A stretch of 64,000 nt of DNA from Belnapia moabensis DSM 16746 (lineage in GTDB: Bacteria; Pseudomonadota; Alphaproteobacteria; Acetobacterales; Acetobacteraceae): positions 62,001 through 126,000 of the forward strand of contig NZ_JQKB01000006.1 in NCBI RefSeq assembly GCF_000745835.1, written 5' to 3'. The notes under the pieces were generated by a model, which made no database searches, was not told the DNA's origin, and saw only the letters and a list, made by a program, of their open reading frames with translations. Position numbers and translations under genes: made by a program. This document shows, one piece after another, positions 1-9,070 of this stretch. The first letter of the stretch is position 1. Every line of letters begins with the position of its first letter.

Positions 1-90
1 ACCCGCGCGCCCCTGGCCCGGAGGCGGCGGCCGCGCTCTCCGCCGCGCTCGGCGAGGCCTTCGCCCGGGTGGAGGAAGGGCTGGCTTCCG

Positions 91-504
91 CTACCTCTCG
101 CGCTCCAACCGTTCCACCTCGTCGGCCAGCCGACCGAAGGGGGTCGGCTTCGTCAGGATCGTGAGCGGCCCGCCGAGGGCCCGCAGCGCCGCCACCGCCT
201 CCGGGACATGGTTGGCCGACATGACGACCACCGGCAGGTCCGGCCGGCCGGCGCGCAGCCGCCGCACCAGCTCATCGCCGCGCAGCCGCGGCATCTGCAT
301 GTCGGTCACCACCGCGTCGAAGGGGCCGAGCTGCGCCTCCAGCTCCAGCGCCGCCTGGCCGTCGCCCGCCATGGTCACCGCATGGCCGCGCTCTTCCAGC
401 TCCTGCTCCACGGCCATGCCGATCAGCGCCTCATCCTCGGCGACCAGGATGCGCAGCCTGCGAGGCCGGGGCTGAGGGGGATCACCCATCCTGTCGGTGT
501 CCAT
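91..504 (-). CDS. Single-domain response regulator (CheY-like receiver)
   Basis: A 137-aa receiver domain with no output domain. The acidic pocket (AEDE near residue 22), the phospho-acceptor Asp in VVTDMQMP and the conserved Lys in LTKPTP are all visible. It follows a histidine kinase gene on the same strand after a gap of 91 bases, so the two probably form one phosphorelay. With no DNA-binding or enzyme domain it must act by protein contact, as a phosphate shuttle or sink, or on an unseen effector. An in-frame ATG at codon 6 is an alternative start. The family call is firm; the target is unknown. Confidence 0.85.
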   Translation of the reverse strand: MDTDRMGDPPQPRPRRLRILVAEDEALIGMAVEQELEERGHAVTMAGDGQAALELEAQLGPFDAVVTDMQMPRLRGDELVRRLRAGRPDLPVVVMSANHVPEAVAALRALGGPLTILTKPTPFGRLADEVERLERER

Positions 505-595
505 TTAATGAGGAAGGCGAACGCGATTGTGCAGAACAAGACACAACCCGGCCATGCAGTCTAAGCAAATCGCATAAAGATGCGGCGGCGCCGGC

Positions 596-1639
596 TCAAA
601 CCGCCGGGAATCGCATGGTCCAGCGCAGGCCCGGCCGGTTGCCGCCGGGGCTGGCCGGCCCCGCCTCCAGGCTGCCGCCGAGCTGCCCGGCCAGCGCCCG
701 GCTGATCCGCGTGCCGAGGCCGCTCCCGCGCGGCGGCGCCTCGGGGTTGAACCCGACGCCGTTATCCTCGACGACGAGCAGGAATTCCGCCTCCACCCGG
801 CGGAACAGCACCAGCAGCCGCCCCTCCATGTCGCCCGGGAAGGCGTATTTCAGCGCATTGCCGACCAGCTCGTTGACCGTCAGCCCGATCGGCACGGCGC
901 GGGCCATCGGCACCGCATGGTCCTCCGCCTGCACCAGCAGGGCGATGGGGCGCAGGTCGACCGCCGCCTCGCGCAGATCCTGCACCAGCCCTTCGAGGAA
1001 GCCGCGGCTATGCACCACCGCCTTGCCGTCGTCCCGGTGCCGGTCGAGCCGGGCATTGATCCGTGCCAGCGCCATGATCCGGCCGGATGCGTCCTGCAAG
1101 GCCTCGCGCGCCTGCGCCTCCCCCACCGTACCGGCCTGGAGGTGCAGCGTCGCCGCCAGCCGTTGCAGGTCGTTGCGTGCCCGGTGCACGGACTCGCTGA
1201 GCAGGGTGCCGCGCGCCTCGGCCACCTTCGCCAGCTCCGTATTGGCGACGGCGAGGCTCAGCCGCTCCTGCGCCAGCCGGGTCAGGGCGATGTGCAACGA
1301 CTCCATCAGGAAGGCGGTGAAGAGGGCGATGCCGACGAAGAGGAAGAGCGACAGCAGGTCGGAGGCCCGGGCGACGCTCAGTATGCCAATCGGCTCGAAC
1401 AGGAACCAGACCGCCAGCGCCCCGCTCAACAGGCTGGCATAGATGCCGGTGCCGCGGTCGAAAACGATCCCGGCGATGATGACCGCCGGAAAGAAGAACA
1501 GGAAGGGCAGCCCCGGCTGACTGCCGAAGATCCACAGCCGGAGGCCGAGGCAGACCAGCACGAGCAGCGTGGTCGCGCCGTAGCGCATCCAGACCGGCAG
1601 CCCGCGCGAGCGGGCGGAGAGCAGGAAGAGGCGTTCCAT
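596..1639 (-). CDS. Membrane sensor histidine kinase (DUF4118, HisKA_2 type)
   Basis: About 347 aa. Four closely spaced hydrophobic segments in roughly the first 110 residues resemble the DUF4118 (KdpD-like) membrane module. A short coiled stretch follows, then a HisKA_2-type phospho-acceptor box (SVHRARNDLQ), an N-box (NELVGNALKYAF) and a G-box (DNGVGF, GSGLGTRI) of the HATPase domain. The enzyme should autophosphorylate and pass phosphate to the receiver encoded just downstream. I chose the ATG at 1639 because the upstream TTG at 1687 adds only a low-complexity tail. The signal sensed is unknown; kinases of this class often feed stress or light pathways, but nothing here proves that. Confidence 0.82.
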   Translation of the reverse strand: MERLFLLSARSRGLPVWMRYGATTLLVLVCLGLRLWIFGSQPGLPFLFFFPAVIIAGIVFDRGTGIYASLLSGALAVWFLFEPIGILSVARASDLLSLFLFVGIALFTAFLMESLHIALTRLAQERLSLAVANTELAKVAEARGTLLSESVHRARNDLQRLAATLHLQAGTVGEAQAREALQDASGRIMALARINARLDRHRDDGKAVVHSRGFLEGLVQDLREAAVDLRPIALLVQAEDHAVPMARAVPIGLTVNELVGNALKYAFPGDMEGRLLVLFRRVEAEFLLVVEDNGVGFNPEAPPRGSGLGTRISRALAGQLGGSLEAGPASPGGNRPGLRWTMRFPAV

Positions 1640-1700
1640 TGAGGCACTCGAGCCAGCGGCAACCGGAAGCGGCGCCGCCGGGCCCAACGTTCGCGGAACG

Positions 1701-2645
1701 TCAGCGTTTCGCTTCGATCGCGTCCCAGATCGCCCGCTCCAGATGCACGCCGTCGAAGCGCGCGATCTCCTGCAAGCCGGTCGGCGAGGTGACGTTGATC
1801 TCGGTGAGGTAGTCGCCGATCACGTCGATGCCGACGAAGATCATCCCCCGCTCGCGCAGCGCCGGGCCGATGCGGGCGCAGATCTCCTGCTCGCGCGCGG
1901 TGAGCGTCGTCTTCTCCGGCCGGCCGCCGACATGCATGTTGCTGCGCGCCTCGCCCGCCGCCGGCACGCGGTTGATGGCGCCCATCGGCACGCCGTCGAC
2001 CAGGATGATGCGCTTGTCGCCCAGCCGCACCTCGGGGACGTAGCGCTGCACCATCAGCGGCTCGCGCGAGCGTTCGGTGAACATCTCGATCAGGCTGTTG
2101 AGGTTGGAATCGCCCGGCTTGATGTGGAACACGCCGGCGCCGCCATTGCCGAAGAGCGGCTTGACGATGATGTCCTGGTGCTTCTCGCGGAAGGCGAGGA
2201 TCTGCGCGCGGCTCGACGTCACCAGCGTCTCCGGCATCAGCTCGGGGAATTGCAGGACGAAGAGCTTCTCGGGCGCGTTGCGCACGCTCGCCGGGTCGTT
2301 CACCACCAGCGTCTTCGGGTGGATGTGCTCCAGCAGGTGCGTCGCGGTGATGTAGGCCATGTCGAAGGGCGGGTCCTGCCGCATCAGCACCACGTCCATG
2401 GTGGCGAGGTCGATCTCCTCCCGCGGCCCGAAGGCGTAGTGCGCGCCGTGCTTGCGCTCGACGGTGACCGGTTCGCCCTGCGCCAGCAAACGCCCGCCGA
2501 TGAAGGCGAGGTCGCGGACATGGTAGTGCCAGAGCTGGTGGCCGCGGGCCTGCGCCTCCAGCATCAGGGCGAAGGTGCTGTCGGCATCGATGTTGATGCC
2601 GGCGATCGGGTCCATCTGGACCGCCACCCGGAGGGCGCGCGCCAT
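1701..2645 (-). CDS. gshB: Glutathione synthetase
   Basis: A 314-aa ATP-grasp enzyme that ligates glycine to gamma-glutamylcysteine in the cytosol, the last step of glutathione synthesis. The N-terminal [16 protein letters not shown], the central [19 protein letters not shown], the ATP-grasp loop [13 protein letters not shown] and the C-terminal [17 protein letters not shown] are diagnostic of GshB. Length matches the family. I prefer the ATG at 2645 over a GTG four codons upstream because the conserved protein begins [13 protein letters not shown]. It stands among housekeeping genes on the same strand, and no dedicated regulation is visible. Confidence 0.96.
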   Translation of the reverse strand: MARALRVAVQMDPIAGINIDADSTFALMLEAQARGHQLWHYHVRDLAFIGGRLLAQGEPVTVERKHGAHYAFGPREEIDLATMDVVLMRQDPPFDMAYITATHLLEHIHPKTLVVNDPASVRNAPEKLFVLQFPELMPETLVTSSRAQILAFREKHQDIIVKPLFGNGGAGVFHIKPGDSNLNSLIEMFTERSREPLMVQRYVPEVRLGDKRIILVDGVPMGAINRVPAAGEARSNMHVGGRPEKTTLTAREQEICARIGPALRERGMIFVGIDVIGDYLTEINVTSPTGLQEIARFDGVHLERAIWDAIEAKR

Positions 2646-2706
2646 GGTCGTCTCCACTTGGTTCGTGGCGATTCCGTGCCCCGAACCGGCGGAAAAGGCC
2701 AGAGGG

Positions 2707-3558
2707 TCAATTGAGACGGTGGCGCAGCTCCTCGACCACCATCCGCGTCCGGCTCGCCGCTGGCCCCTCCGGCTCCAGCTCCAGCGAGCGTTCGAGGCAG
2801 CCGAGCGCGGCGGCGATGCGGTCGAGCCGCTGGTTCATCAGCCCCGCCTCGCGCCAGAGCAGCGCCTGGTCCGGGGCGAGGCGCAGCATGTCCTCGAGGC
2901 AGGTGAGTGCCCCCGCCAGCTCCCCCGCCCGGAGCCGCCGCAGCTTGATGTTGTTCTGCAGCCGCATCAGCACCGCCCGCTTGTCCATCAGCCGGACCAG
3001 GCCCGGCCGCAGCTCCGCCCGCTCGCCCTCGATCCGCTTGATCAGCGCGCGCAGGTCCGGCGCCTGCAAGCCGGTGCCGCCGGCGAAGACATCGATCAGC
3101 GCCTGCCCGCGCCCGCCCTCCACGGCCAGCAGGAAGTGGCCGGGGAAATCGACGCCATGCGCCGCCCAGCCCGCCGCTTCCGCCGCGTGCAGCCAGAGGA
3201 TGCCCAGCGCGACGGGCAGCCCCCGCCGCCGCTCGGCGACGCGGATGAGGTTGGCATTGGCCGGATTCTCGTAATCCTCGGTGTCGCCCTGGAAGCCGAA
3301 GCGGCCATGGATCACTTCGGCCAGTACGGCGCGGCGGCGCTCGGCATCGCCCGCATCGGCCACCGGGTCCGCCGCCGCGGCGGCGACGGCCGCCTGCGCT
3401 AGTTCCGAGAGCAGGGCGGAGGCCCCCCGCCAATCCGCCTCCGGCGCATCGATCCGGGCGAATTGCAGTGCGACCGCCGCCAGCTCGATCTCCGCGTCCG
3501 GCAACTGCCCGGCGGCGGCGAGGGCGGCGCGGGCCTCCTCCTCTGGGCTCTGGGCCAT
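2707..3558 (-). CDS. SirB1-family transglutaminase-like protein with TPR tail
   Basis: A 283-aa protein. The middle part has the SirB1/transglutaminase-core-2 pattern ([26 protein letters not shown] then [10 protein letters not shown]), and the C-terminal ~80 residues look like two TPR helices pairs ([31 protein letters not shown]). Members are common but their function is not established; the fold suggests a degenerate or non-classical protease/transglutaminase. It ends 61 bases upstream of the gshB start, and the HIT protein gene lies 3 bases upstream on the same strand, suggesting cotranscription. Confidence 0.8.
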   Translation of the reverse strand: MAQSPEEEARAALAAAGQLPDAEIELAAVALQFARIDAPEADWRGASALLSELAQAAVAAAAADPVADAGDAERRRAVLAEVIHGRFGFQGDTEDYENPANANLIRVAERRRGLPVALGILWLHAAEAAGWAAHGVDFPGHFLLAVEGGRGQALIDVFAGGTGLQAPDLRALIKRIEGERAELRPGLVRLMDKRAVLMRLQNNIKLRRLRAGELAGALTCLEDMLRLAPDQALLWREAGLMNQRLDRIAAALGCLERSLELEPEGPAASRTRMVVEELRHRLN

Positions 3559-3561
3559 GCG

Positions 3562-3948
3562 CTACTCCCGCGGCTGCGGCACCATCCGGCCGAGGCGGCG
3601 GCCGCCGAAGAGATGGACGTGGAAATGCCCGACCTCCTGGCCGGCATACTCGCCCATGTTGGAGAGAAGCCGATAACCGTGCTCCTCCAGCCCGAGTTCC
3701 CGCGCTATCCGCCCGACCGCGCGCCAGAAGCCGGCGATGGCCTCGGCCGGAGCCTCGGCATGGAAGTCGGCGGCGCTGACGTAAGGCCCTTTCGGGATCA
3801 CCAGCACATGCACCGGCGCCTGCGGGGCGATGTCGTGGAAGGCGAGCGCATGCTCGTCCTCGGCGACCTTCTTGCACGGAATCTCGCCGCGCAGGATGCG
3901 GGCGAAGATGTTGCCCTGGTCATAGGGCGGCTTGCCGGAGACGGACAT
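3562..3948 (-). CDS. HIT family (histidine triad) nucleotide-binding protein
   Basis: A 128-aa HINT-like protein. The histidine triad GHFHVHLFGG is present near residue 110, preceded by the typical IFARILRGEIPCKKVAEDEHALAF and HVLVIPKGP elements. Members hydrolyse phosphoramidates such as AMP-lysine; the cellular substrate here is unknown. The gene lies directly after hisE (17-base gap) and hisF, an arrangement frequent in alphaproteobacteria, so it probably rides on the histidine transcript. Confidence 0.92.
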   Translation of the reverse strand: MSVSGKPPYDQGNIFARILRGEIPCKKVAEDEHALAFHDIAPQAPVHVLVIPKGPYVSAADFHAEAPAEAIAGFWRAVGRIARELGLEEHGYRLLSNMGEYAGQEVGHFHVHLFGGRRLGRMVPQPRE

Positions 3949-3965
3949 GGCGATCCTCCAACCTG

Positions 3966-4496
3966 TCAGGCGAGCTTGGTCGTGCGCGCGGCCCGGACGA
4001 TGCCCTTGGGCCGCGCCGCCTTCTCGGCGATGCCGCTGATGCCCTCGCGCCGCCGCAGCTCCGCCCAGACCTCCTCCGGGCGGATGCCGGCATCCACCCA
4101 GACGACGACGAGGTGGTAGAGCAGGTCGGCGGATTCCAGGATCGTCTCGGTGCGATGGCCGAGCGTCGCCTCGATGACGCATTCCACCGCCTCCTCGCCG
4201 AGCTTCTGCGCCACCTTCGCCGTGCCGCGCGCCATCAGCCGGGCGGAATGCGAGGTGGCGGCATCGCCCGCCAAACGCCTGCTCTCCACCGTGTCCCACA
4301 GCCGGTCGAGCACCGCCGCGTCCCCATCCTGCGGCACTTCGAGCGGGGCGAGGTGGCGGCCCTCGGCGCGGCGCACCGCCTTCTTCGGCTTGGCCTTCGC
4401 GGCGGGCAGCCGCTCCGGCACCGGTACCGAACCGGGCACCGCCGCGCGCTTCTTCGCGGCCTTCGCCGCCGGCTTCCTCTTGGTATCCTTCGCCAT
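3966..4496 (-). CDS. hisE: Phosphoribosyl-ATP pyrophosphatase
   Basis: This enzyme hydrolyses phosphoribosyl-ATP to phosphoribosyl-AMP, the second step of histidine synthesis. The HisE core is clear from about residue 58 ([44 protein letters not shown]). At 176 aa it is longer than the usual ~100 aa because of a ~50-residue N-terminal extension rich in Lys, Ala and Pro, of unknown role. No alternative start near the core was evident. It follows hisF after three bases, so the pair is cotranscribed. Confidence 0.93.
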   Translation of the reverse strand: MAKDTKRKPAAKAAKKRAAVPGSVPVPERLPAAKAKPKKAVRRAEGRHLAPLEVPQDGDAAVLDRLWDTVESRRLAGDAATSHSARLMARGTAKVAQKLGEEAVECVIEATLGHRTETILESADLLYHLVVVWVDAGIRPEEVWAELRRREGISGIAEKAARPKGIVRAARTTKLA

Positions 4497-4499
4497 GCG

Positions 4500-5288
4500 T
4501 CAGGCGGCCTCCGTCTCGGGCAGGGGCTCGGGCAGGGGGCGGACCGGCAGCCCGGCCCGGGCCAGTGCCGCCTTGGCATCGGCGATGCGGAACTCGCCGT
4601 AGTGGAAGACGCTGGCGGCGAGCAGCCCGGTCGCCCCGACCCGCGCGCCCTCGACGAAATGCTCCATGGTGCCGACGCCGCCCGAGGCGACGATCGGCAC
4701 CGGCACCGCGGCGCGGACCGCCCGCAGCAGTTCGAGGTCGAAGCCGGATTTCGTGCCGTCGCGGTCCATGCTGGTCAGCAGGATCTCGCCCGCGCCGGCC
4801 TCCGCCATGCGCCGCGCCCAGCCGACGGCCTCGATGCCCGTCGGCTTCCGCCCGCCATGGGTGAAGACCTCCCACCGCCCCTCGCCGACCTTGCGCGCAT
4901 CGACCGCGACGACGATCGCCTGGCTGCCGAAGGCCTCCGCCGCGCGCGAGACGAGCTCCGGCTCGGCGACGGCGGCGCTGTTGATGCTCGCCTTGTCGGC
5001 CCCGGCCAGCAGCAGCCGCCGCACATCCTCGACCGAGCGCACCCCGCCGCCCACGGTCAGCGGGATGAAGACCTGCGCCGCGGTGCGCGAGACGACGTCG
5101 AGGATGGTGTCGCGGTTCTCATGGCTCGCCGCGATGTCGAGGAAGGTGACCTCGTCGGCCCCTTCGCGGTCATAGGTGCGCGCCTGCTCGACCGGATCGC
5201 CGGCATCGCGCAACGCGACGAAGTTGACGCCCTTGACGACGCGGCCGTCCTTCACGTCGAGGCAGGGGATGACGCGGAGCGCGAGCAC
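4500..5288 (-). CDS. hisF: Imidazole glycerol phosphate synthase cyclase subunit
   Basis: A 262-aa TIM barrel. With HisH it makes imidazole glycerol phosphate and AICAR from PRFAR. The start ([22 protein letters not shown]) carries the catalytic Asp; a second catalytic Asp lies in [11 protein letters not shown]; the phosphate loops VGGGVRS and ASGGVG are intact. It begins with GTG. The C-terminal Pro/Glu-rich tail is slightly longer than usual. hisH and hisA are not in the window, so the first part of the operon is either elsewhere or was separated from this pair. Confidence 0.96.
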   Translation of the reverse strand: MLALRVIPCLDVKDGRVVKGVNFVALRDAGDPVEQARTYDREGADEVTFLDIAASHENRDTILDVVSRTAAQVFIPLTVGGGVRSVEDVRRLLLAGADKASINSAAVAEPELVSRAAEAFGSQAIVVAVDARKVGEGRWEVFTHGGRKPTGIEAVGWARRMAEAGAGEILLTSMDRDGTKSGFDLELLRAVRAAVPVPIVASGGVGTMEHFVEGARVGATGLLAASVFHYGEFRIADAKAALARAGLPVRPLPEPLPETEAA

Positions 5289-5651
5289 TTTTCACCTGTC
5301 GGGTTGGAGGAGGGGCCGGTGCATCGCATGGCGAAGAAGCGGCCGGGGGTCAAGCGGCGACCTGATTGCGCGACGAGCCTTACCCGCCAGCAGTCGTTAC
5401 AGGAAAGGTTCGAGTCGATCCGGTGTCTTCTGTTGACGCCGAAACCCGAAAGTTGCTATCTGGCATATCAAGACACTTTTTGCGCGAGCGACTTGCTGTG
5501 CTCAGCATTCGTCGAGTCAGATCAGAGGCCATGACTGTTCCCGGTTCCGGCAGCTGCGCGTGAACCGCGGGGAGACGGCCATTTATCCTTTTCATGTTTC
5601 TTTAACCGGCTATCCCGGTATGTGCCTGCAAATAGGCAGGATATCCGCCTC
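5289..5651. other. Intergenic region between hisF and the LOV photoreceptor gene
   Basis: A 363-base gap between divergent genes, with AT content visibly higher than the surroundings from about 5400 to 5620. I see one plausible plus-strand sigma-70 promoter (separate entry) and a purine-rich stretch AGGCAGG before the ATG at 5652. No RNA gene or conserved small reading frame was recognised. Confidence 0.6.
5433..5462 (+). promoter_or_regulatory. Candidate promoter of the LOV-kaiC-kaiB operon
   Basis: TTGACG (5433-5438) and TATCTG (5457-5462) with an 18-base spacer resemble a housekeeping promoter. It is 190 bases upstream of the chosen start. The prediction is from pattern alone. Confidence 0.35.
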
Positions 5652-7367
5652 ATGAACCGGATTTTCGAGCGGGCCATACGCCGCGCCGAAGCTACCGGCA
5701 TCGAGCTCACCCTGAACGAACAGACGCTCGAAGGATTCTCGGACGGCATCGCCATCGCCGACCTCGCCCTTCACGATCACCCGCTGATCTATGTCAACAG
5801 CGCCTTCGAGCGCATCACCGGCTATCGGCGGGAGGATCTGCTCGGCCGCAATTGCCGCTTCCTCCAGGGCACCGATCGCACCCAGCCCGCGATCCACGAG
5901 ATGGCCCAGGCCATCGCCGAAGGGCGCGACATCGGCGTCGTCCTGCGCAATTTCCACCGCGACGGCACGCCCTTCTGGAACGAGCTGCGGCTGCGCCCGC
6001 TGCGCGACGCCGAGGGGCGCGTCACCCACTACCTCGCCATCATGCGGGACGTGACCGCCCTCCGCGACCTGAACGACCAGCTGGTCCGCACCGCCACCTT
6101 CGACGAGGTGACCGGCCTGCTTACCGGCCGCGGCCTGCTCGACCGCCTGGCCATGCTGGAGACGGCCGAGCCCGTCCTGATGCTCTGCTGCGACGTCGAC
6201 CAGCTGCGCGACGTCAACGCGACCTATGGCCGCTCCGCCGGGGACATCCTGCTGCGCGAGCTGGGGCGGCGGCTGGGGGCGGCGCCCGGCCTGGTCGCCG
6301 CCAGCCGGCTCGGCGCCGGGCAATTCGCCGCTGCCCTGCACCGCCCGGCCGAGCCGGAGGCGGCCATCGCCACCCTGCATGCCGCGCTGCGCCAGCCCTT
6401 CACCCTGCCGGGCGCCACCGTCTCCCTCACCGTCACCATCGGCTGGGCCGAGGCCGCCTGGGCCCCCCATCAAGCGGAGCCGCTGCTGATCGAGGCGGAG
6501 GCGGCGCTCTATGCCGCCAAGGCCGCCGGCCATGGCGAGCGCCGCGCCTTTGACCCGGCGGTGGAGCGCGATGCCCGCCGCCGCCTGCGCATGACCGCCG
6601 ATCTGCGCCATGCCCTGGCCAACCGGGAATTCGTGCTGCACTACCAGCCGAAGGTCGAGCTCGCCACCGGCCGCATCACCGGGCTGGAAGCCCTGCTGCG
6701 CTGGCACAACCCGGTCTTCGGCCTGCAGTCGCCCGACCGCTTCCTCCCCGTTGCGGAGCAGAGCGGGCTGATCGTCGAGATCGGCGCCTGGGCCCTGGCC
6801 GAGGCCGCCCGCACCGCCGCCGAGCTGCATCGCCGCGGCCATGCCATCCAGGTCGCGGTCAACGTCTCCCCGGTGCAGTTCCACCGCGACGACGTCCCTG
6901 CCCTGCTCCGCCGCATCCTGGCCGAGACCGGTGCGGAGCCCGGCTGGATCTCGGTCGAGCTGACCGAGACGGTGCTCGCCGACCGCACCGCGCGGACGCT
7001 GGCCTGCTTCCGGGCGCTGCGCGAGATGGGCATCGGCCTCGCCATGGACGATTTCGGCACCGGCTTCGCCTCGCTCGACCAGCTCCGCAGCCTGCCCTTC
7101 ACCGAGGTGAAGCTCGACCGCAGCTTCGTCCGCAACCTGGATGCGGACCCGGTGCAGGCTGCCATCGTCACCGGCACGCTCGGCGTGGCCCACGCCCTCG
7201 GCATCACCGCCACCTGCGAGGGCGTCGAGACGGAGGCGGAGCGCGAGCGGCTGGTCGCATTAGGCTGCCCGGTGGCGCAGGGCTATCTGTTCAGCCTGCC
7301 GCTCGCCAAGGAGGATCTGTTCTGGCTGCTGGAGAAGCACGCGGTCCTGCCGGTGGCGGCGGAATGA
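5652..7367 (+). CDS. LOV-GGDEF-EAL blue-light-regulated c-di-GMP phosphodiesterase
   Basis: A 571-aa protein with three domains. Residues ~25-135 form a LOV domain: the flavin-binding GRNCRFLQ motif has the adduct-forming Cys68, and FHRDGTPFWNELRL follows. Residues ~150-300 are a GGDEF domain whose signature is degenerate (GAGQF at 221-225), so it should not make c-di-GMP. Residues ~315-560 are an EAL domain with EALLRW (E346), NVSPVQF, ELTE, DDFGTG (D466, D467), KLD and EGVET all present, predicting an active phosphodiesterase. It should bind FMN, sense blue light and lower c-di-GMP. Its stop overlaps the kaiC start (ATGA), coupling the two. I chose the ATG at 5652 behind AGGCAGG over a GTG ten codons upstream. 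No membrane segment, so cytosolic. Confidence 0.9.
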   Translation: MNRIFERAIRRAEATGIELTLNEQTLEGFSDGIAIADLALHDHPLIYVNSAFERITGYRREDLLGRNCRFLQGTDRTQPAIHEMAQAIAEGRDIGVVLRNFHRDGTPFWNELRLRPLRDAEGRVTHYLAIMRDVTALRDLNDQLVRTATFDEVTGLLTGRGLLDRLAMLETAEPVLMLCCDVDQLRDVNATYGRSAGDILLRELGRRLGAAPGLVAASRLGAGQFAAALHRPAEPEAAIATLHAALRQPFTLPGATVSLTVTIGWAEAAWAPHQAEPLLIEAEAALYAAKAAGHGERRAFDPAVERDARRRLRMTADLRHALANREFVLHYQPKVELATGRITGLEALLRWHNPVFGLQSPDRFLPVAEQSGLIVEIGAWALAEAARTAAELHRRGHAIQVAVNVSPVQFHRDDVPALLRRILAETGAEPGWISVELTETVLADRTARTLACFRALREMGIGLAMDDFGTGFASLDQLRSLPFTEVKLDRSFVRNLDADPVQAAIVTGTLGVAHALGITATCEGVETEAERERLVALGCPVAQGYLFSLPLAKEDLFWLLEKHAVLPVAAE

Positions 7368-9070
7368 CCGGCACCGCGATATCCCGCCTGCCGACCGGCA
7401 TCGCCTGGCTCGACCGGCTGACCCATGGCGGCATCCCCGCCCGGCGGCTCACCGTGCTGCTCGGCCAGGCGGGCGCCGGCAAGACGCTGCTTTCCTGCCA
7501 GATCGCCGCTGCCCGGGCACGGCTCGCCGGCGGCGGCACCGTCTTCGCCGCGCTCGAGGAGCCGCCGGCCGACATCATCCGCAACGCCGCCGGCTTCGCC
7601 TGGGACCTCGCCTCCCTGGACGGGCGGCAATTCCACGCCCTCGACCTGCGGCCCGACCCCGACATGGTCTTCGCGGGCGACTTCGACCTGCGCGGCATGC
7701 TCGCCACCCTTTCCGCCAAGGCGCGCCAGACCGGGGCGGAGCTGGTGGTCCTCGACGGGCTCGACACCGTGCTCGGCTGGCTCGCCAGCCCGGCCAGGCG
7801 CAGCGCGGAACTCGCCCGCATCGGCCGCTGGCTGGAGGAGGAAGGCCTCACCGCCATCGTCACCGCCAAGGCGGAGCGCCAGGGCGGCCCGGTCGATGCG
7901 CTCGGCCCGCTCGAATTCGGCGTCTCGCTCGTGGTGGCGCTGGAGCGGCGCGAGGAGAGCGGCGGCACCCTCCGCGCGCTGCGCATCACCAAGTACCGCG
8001 GCAGCCCGCATAGCAGCAGCGCCCATGCGCTGTTCTTCTCCCGCCACGGGCTGGAGCCGCTGATATGGCCCGGCGGCGATGCCCCACCCGCCTCGCGCGA
8101 GCGCGTCGGCTCCGGCATGCCGCGGCTCGATGCGCTGCTCGGCGGCGGCTATCTTCGCGGCAGCACGGCGCTGCTCTCCGGCCCTCCCGGCACCGGCAAG
8201 TCGACCCTCGGCGCGCTCTTCGCCGCTTCCGTCTGCGCCGCCGGCGGCCGCGCCGTGCATGTCGCCTTCGATGAGGGGCCCGAGCAGGCCATCCGCAACA
8301 TGCGCTCGGTCGGCATCGACCTCGATGGCCATCGTGCCTCGGGCGCCCTCCGCCTGATCGGCCTGCAGCCCGGCCGCGACGGGCCGGAGCAGCTGCTCTC
8401 CGAGATCCTCGCCGCAGTCGAGACCCAGAAGGCCACCGCCCTGGTGGTGGACCCCGTCTCCTCGCTGATGCGCGGCGGCGTCGCCGATCTCGGCCAATCC
8501 GCCATCCGCCGCCTGGTGGAGGAGGCCCGCGCCCGCGGCATGACCGCCCTGCTCACCTCCCTGGTCGAGGTGGGGGACGACCCTTCCACCGGCACGCTCA
8601 GCGCCGTCTCCACCATCGCCGATGCCTGGATCGCCCTCGGCTATACCGAGCGCGGCGGCGAGCGCAACCGCACCCTCTCCATCATCAAGGCGCGCGGCAG
8701 CGCCCATTCCAACCAGACGCGCGAATTCATCATGAGCGGCGAGGGGTGCACCCTGGCTGATGTCTATACCGCCGGCGGCTCCGTCCTGCTCGGCACCGCG
8801 CGGATGGAGCGCGAGGCCGAGGAGCGCCGCCGCGAAGCCCTCGCCAGCCTCGACCACCAGCGGCGCCTGCGCGAGCTGCAGACCCAGCTCGCCGAGGCCG
8901 AGATGCACCAGCGCCGGTCCGCCCTGCAATTCGAGGCCGCGCAGGCCGAGCTCGCCCTGCTGGAGGCCGCCGAGGCCGGGCGCCGCACCGACCAGGCCGA
9001 GCGCCTTGCCCGCACCGCCGCAAGCCGCTCCGCCGATGTTCCGGTGGAGGAGGCCGGGGCACCGGCATGA
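7364..9070 (+). CDS. kaiC: KaiC-family clock ATPase/autokinase, double RecA domain
   Basis: A 568-aa protein with two RecA-like domains. CI (~5-235) has Walker A GQAGAGKT (34-41) and a catalytic pair E65-E66; CII (~245-470) has Walker A GPPGTGKS (273-280) and the pair D303-E304, where cyanobacterial KaiC has Glu-Glu. The cyanobacterial phosphorylation pair is kept as Ser416-Thr417 in AVSTIAD, and the neighbouring Thr (position 426 in Synechococcus) aligns with Thr411. After CII comes a ~60-residue Gln/Glu/Arg-rich coiled coil and an Ala-rich tail, longer than the cyanobacterial end. It overlaps both neighbours by ATGA. Autokinase activity and a timer role are inferred from the family; no kaiA is present in the window. 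Confidence 0.93.
   Translation: MTGTAISRLPTGIAWLDRLTHGGIPARRLTVLLGQAGAGKTLLSCQIAAARARLAGGGTVFAALEEPPADIIRNAAGFAWDLASLDGRQFHALDLRPDPDMVFAGDFDLRGMLATLSAKARQTGAELVVLDGLDTVLGWLASPARRSAELARIGRWLEEEGLTAIVTAKAERQGGPVDALGPLEFGVSLVVALERREESGGTLRALRITKYRGSPHSSSAHALFFSRHGLEPLIWPGGDAPPASRERVGSGMPRLDALLGGGYLRGSTALLSGPPGTGKSTLGALFAASVCAAGGRAVHVAFDEGPEQAIRNMRSVGIDLDGHRASGALRLIGLQPGRDGPEQLLSEILAAVETQKATALVVDPVSSLMRGGVADLGQSAIRRLVEEARARGMTALLTSLVEVGDDPSTGTLSAVSTIADAWIALGYTERGGERNRTLSIIKARGSAHSNQTREFIMSGEGCTLADVYTAGGSVLLGTARMEREAEERRREALASLDHQRRLRELQTQLAEAEMHQRRSALQFEAAQAELALLEAAEAGRRTDQAERLARTAASRSADVPVEEAGAPA

Noticed and set aside
3-164. Plus-strand frame open from the left edge (…AAAALSAALGEAFARVEEG…)
   Set aside because: It looks somewhat protein-like and could be the end of a gene cut by the window, but it would overlap the response regulator by more than 70 bases and has no recognisable domain, so I do not call it.
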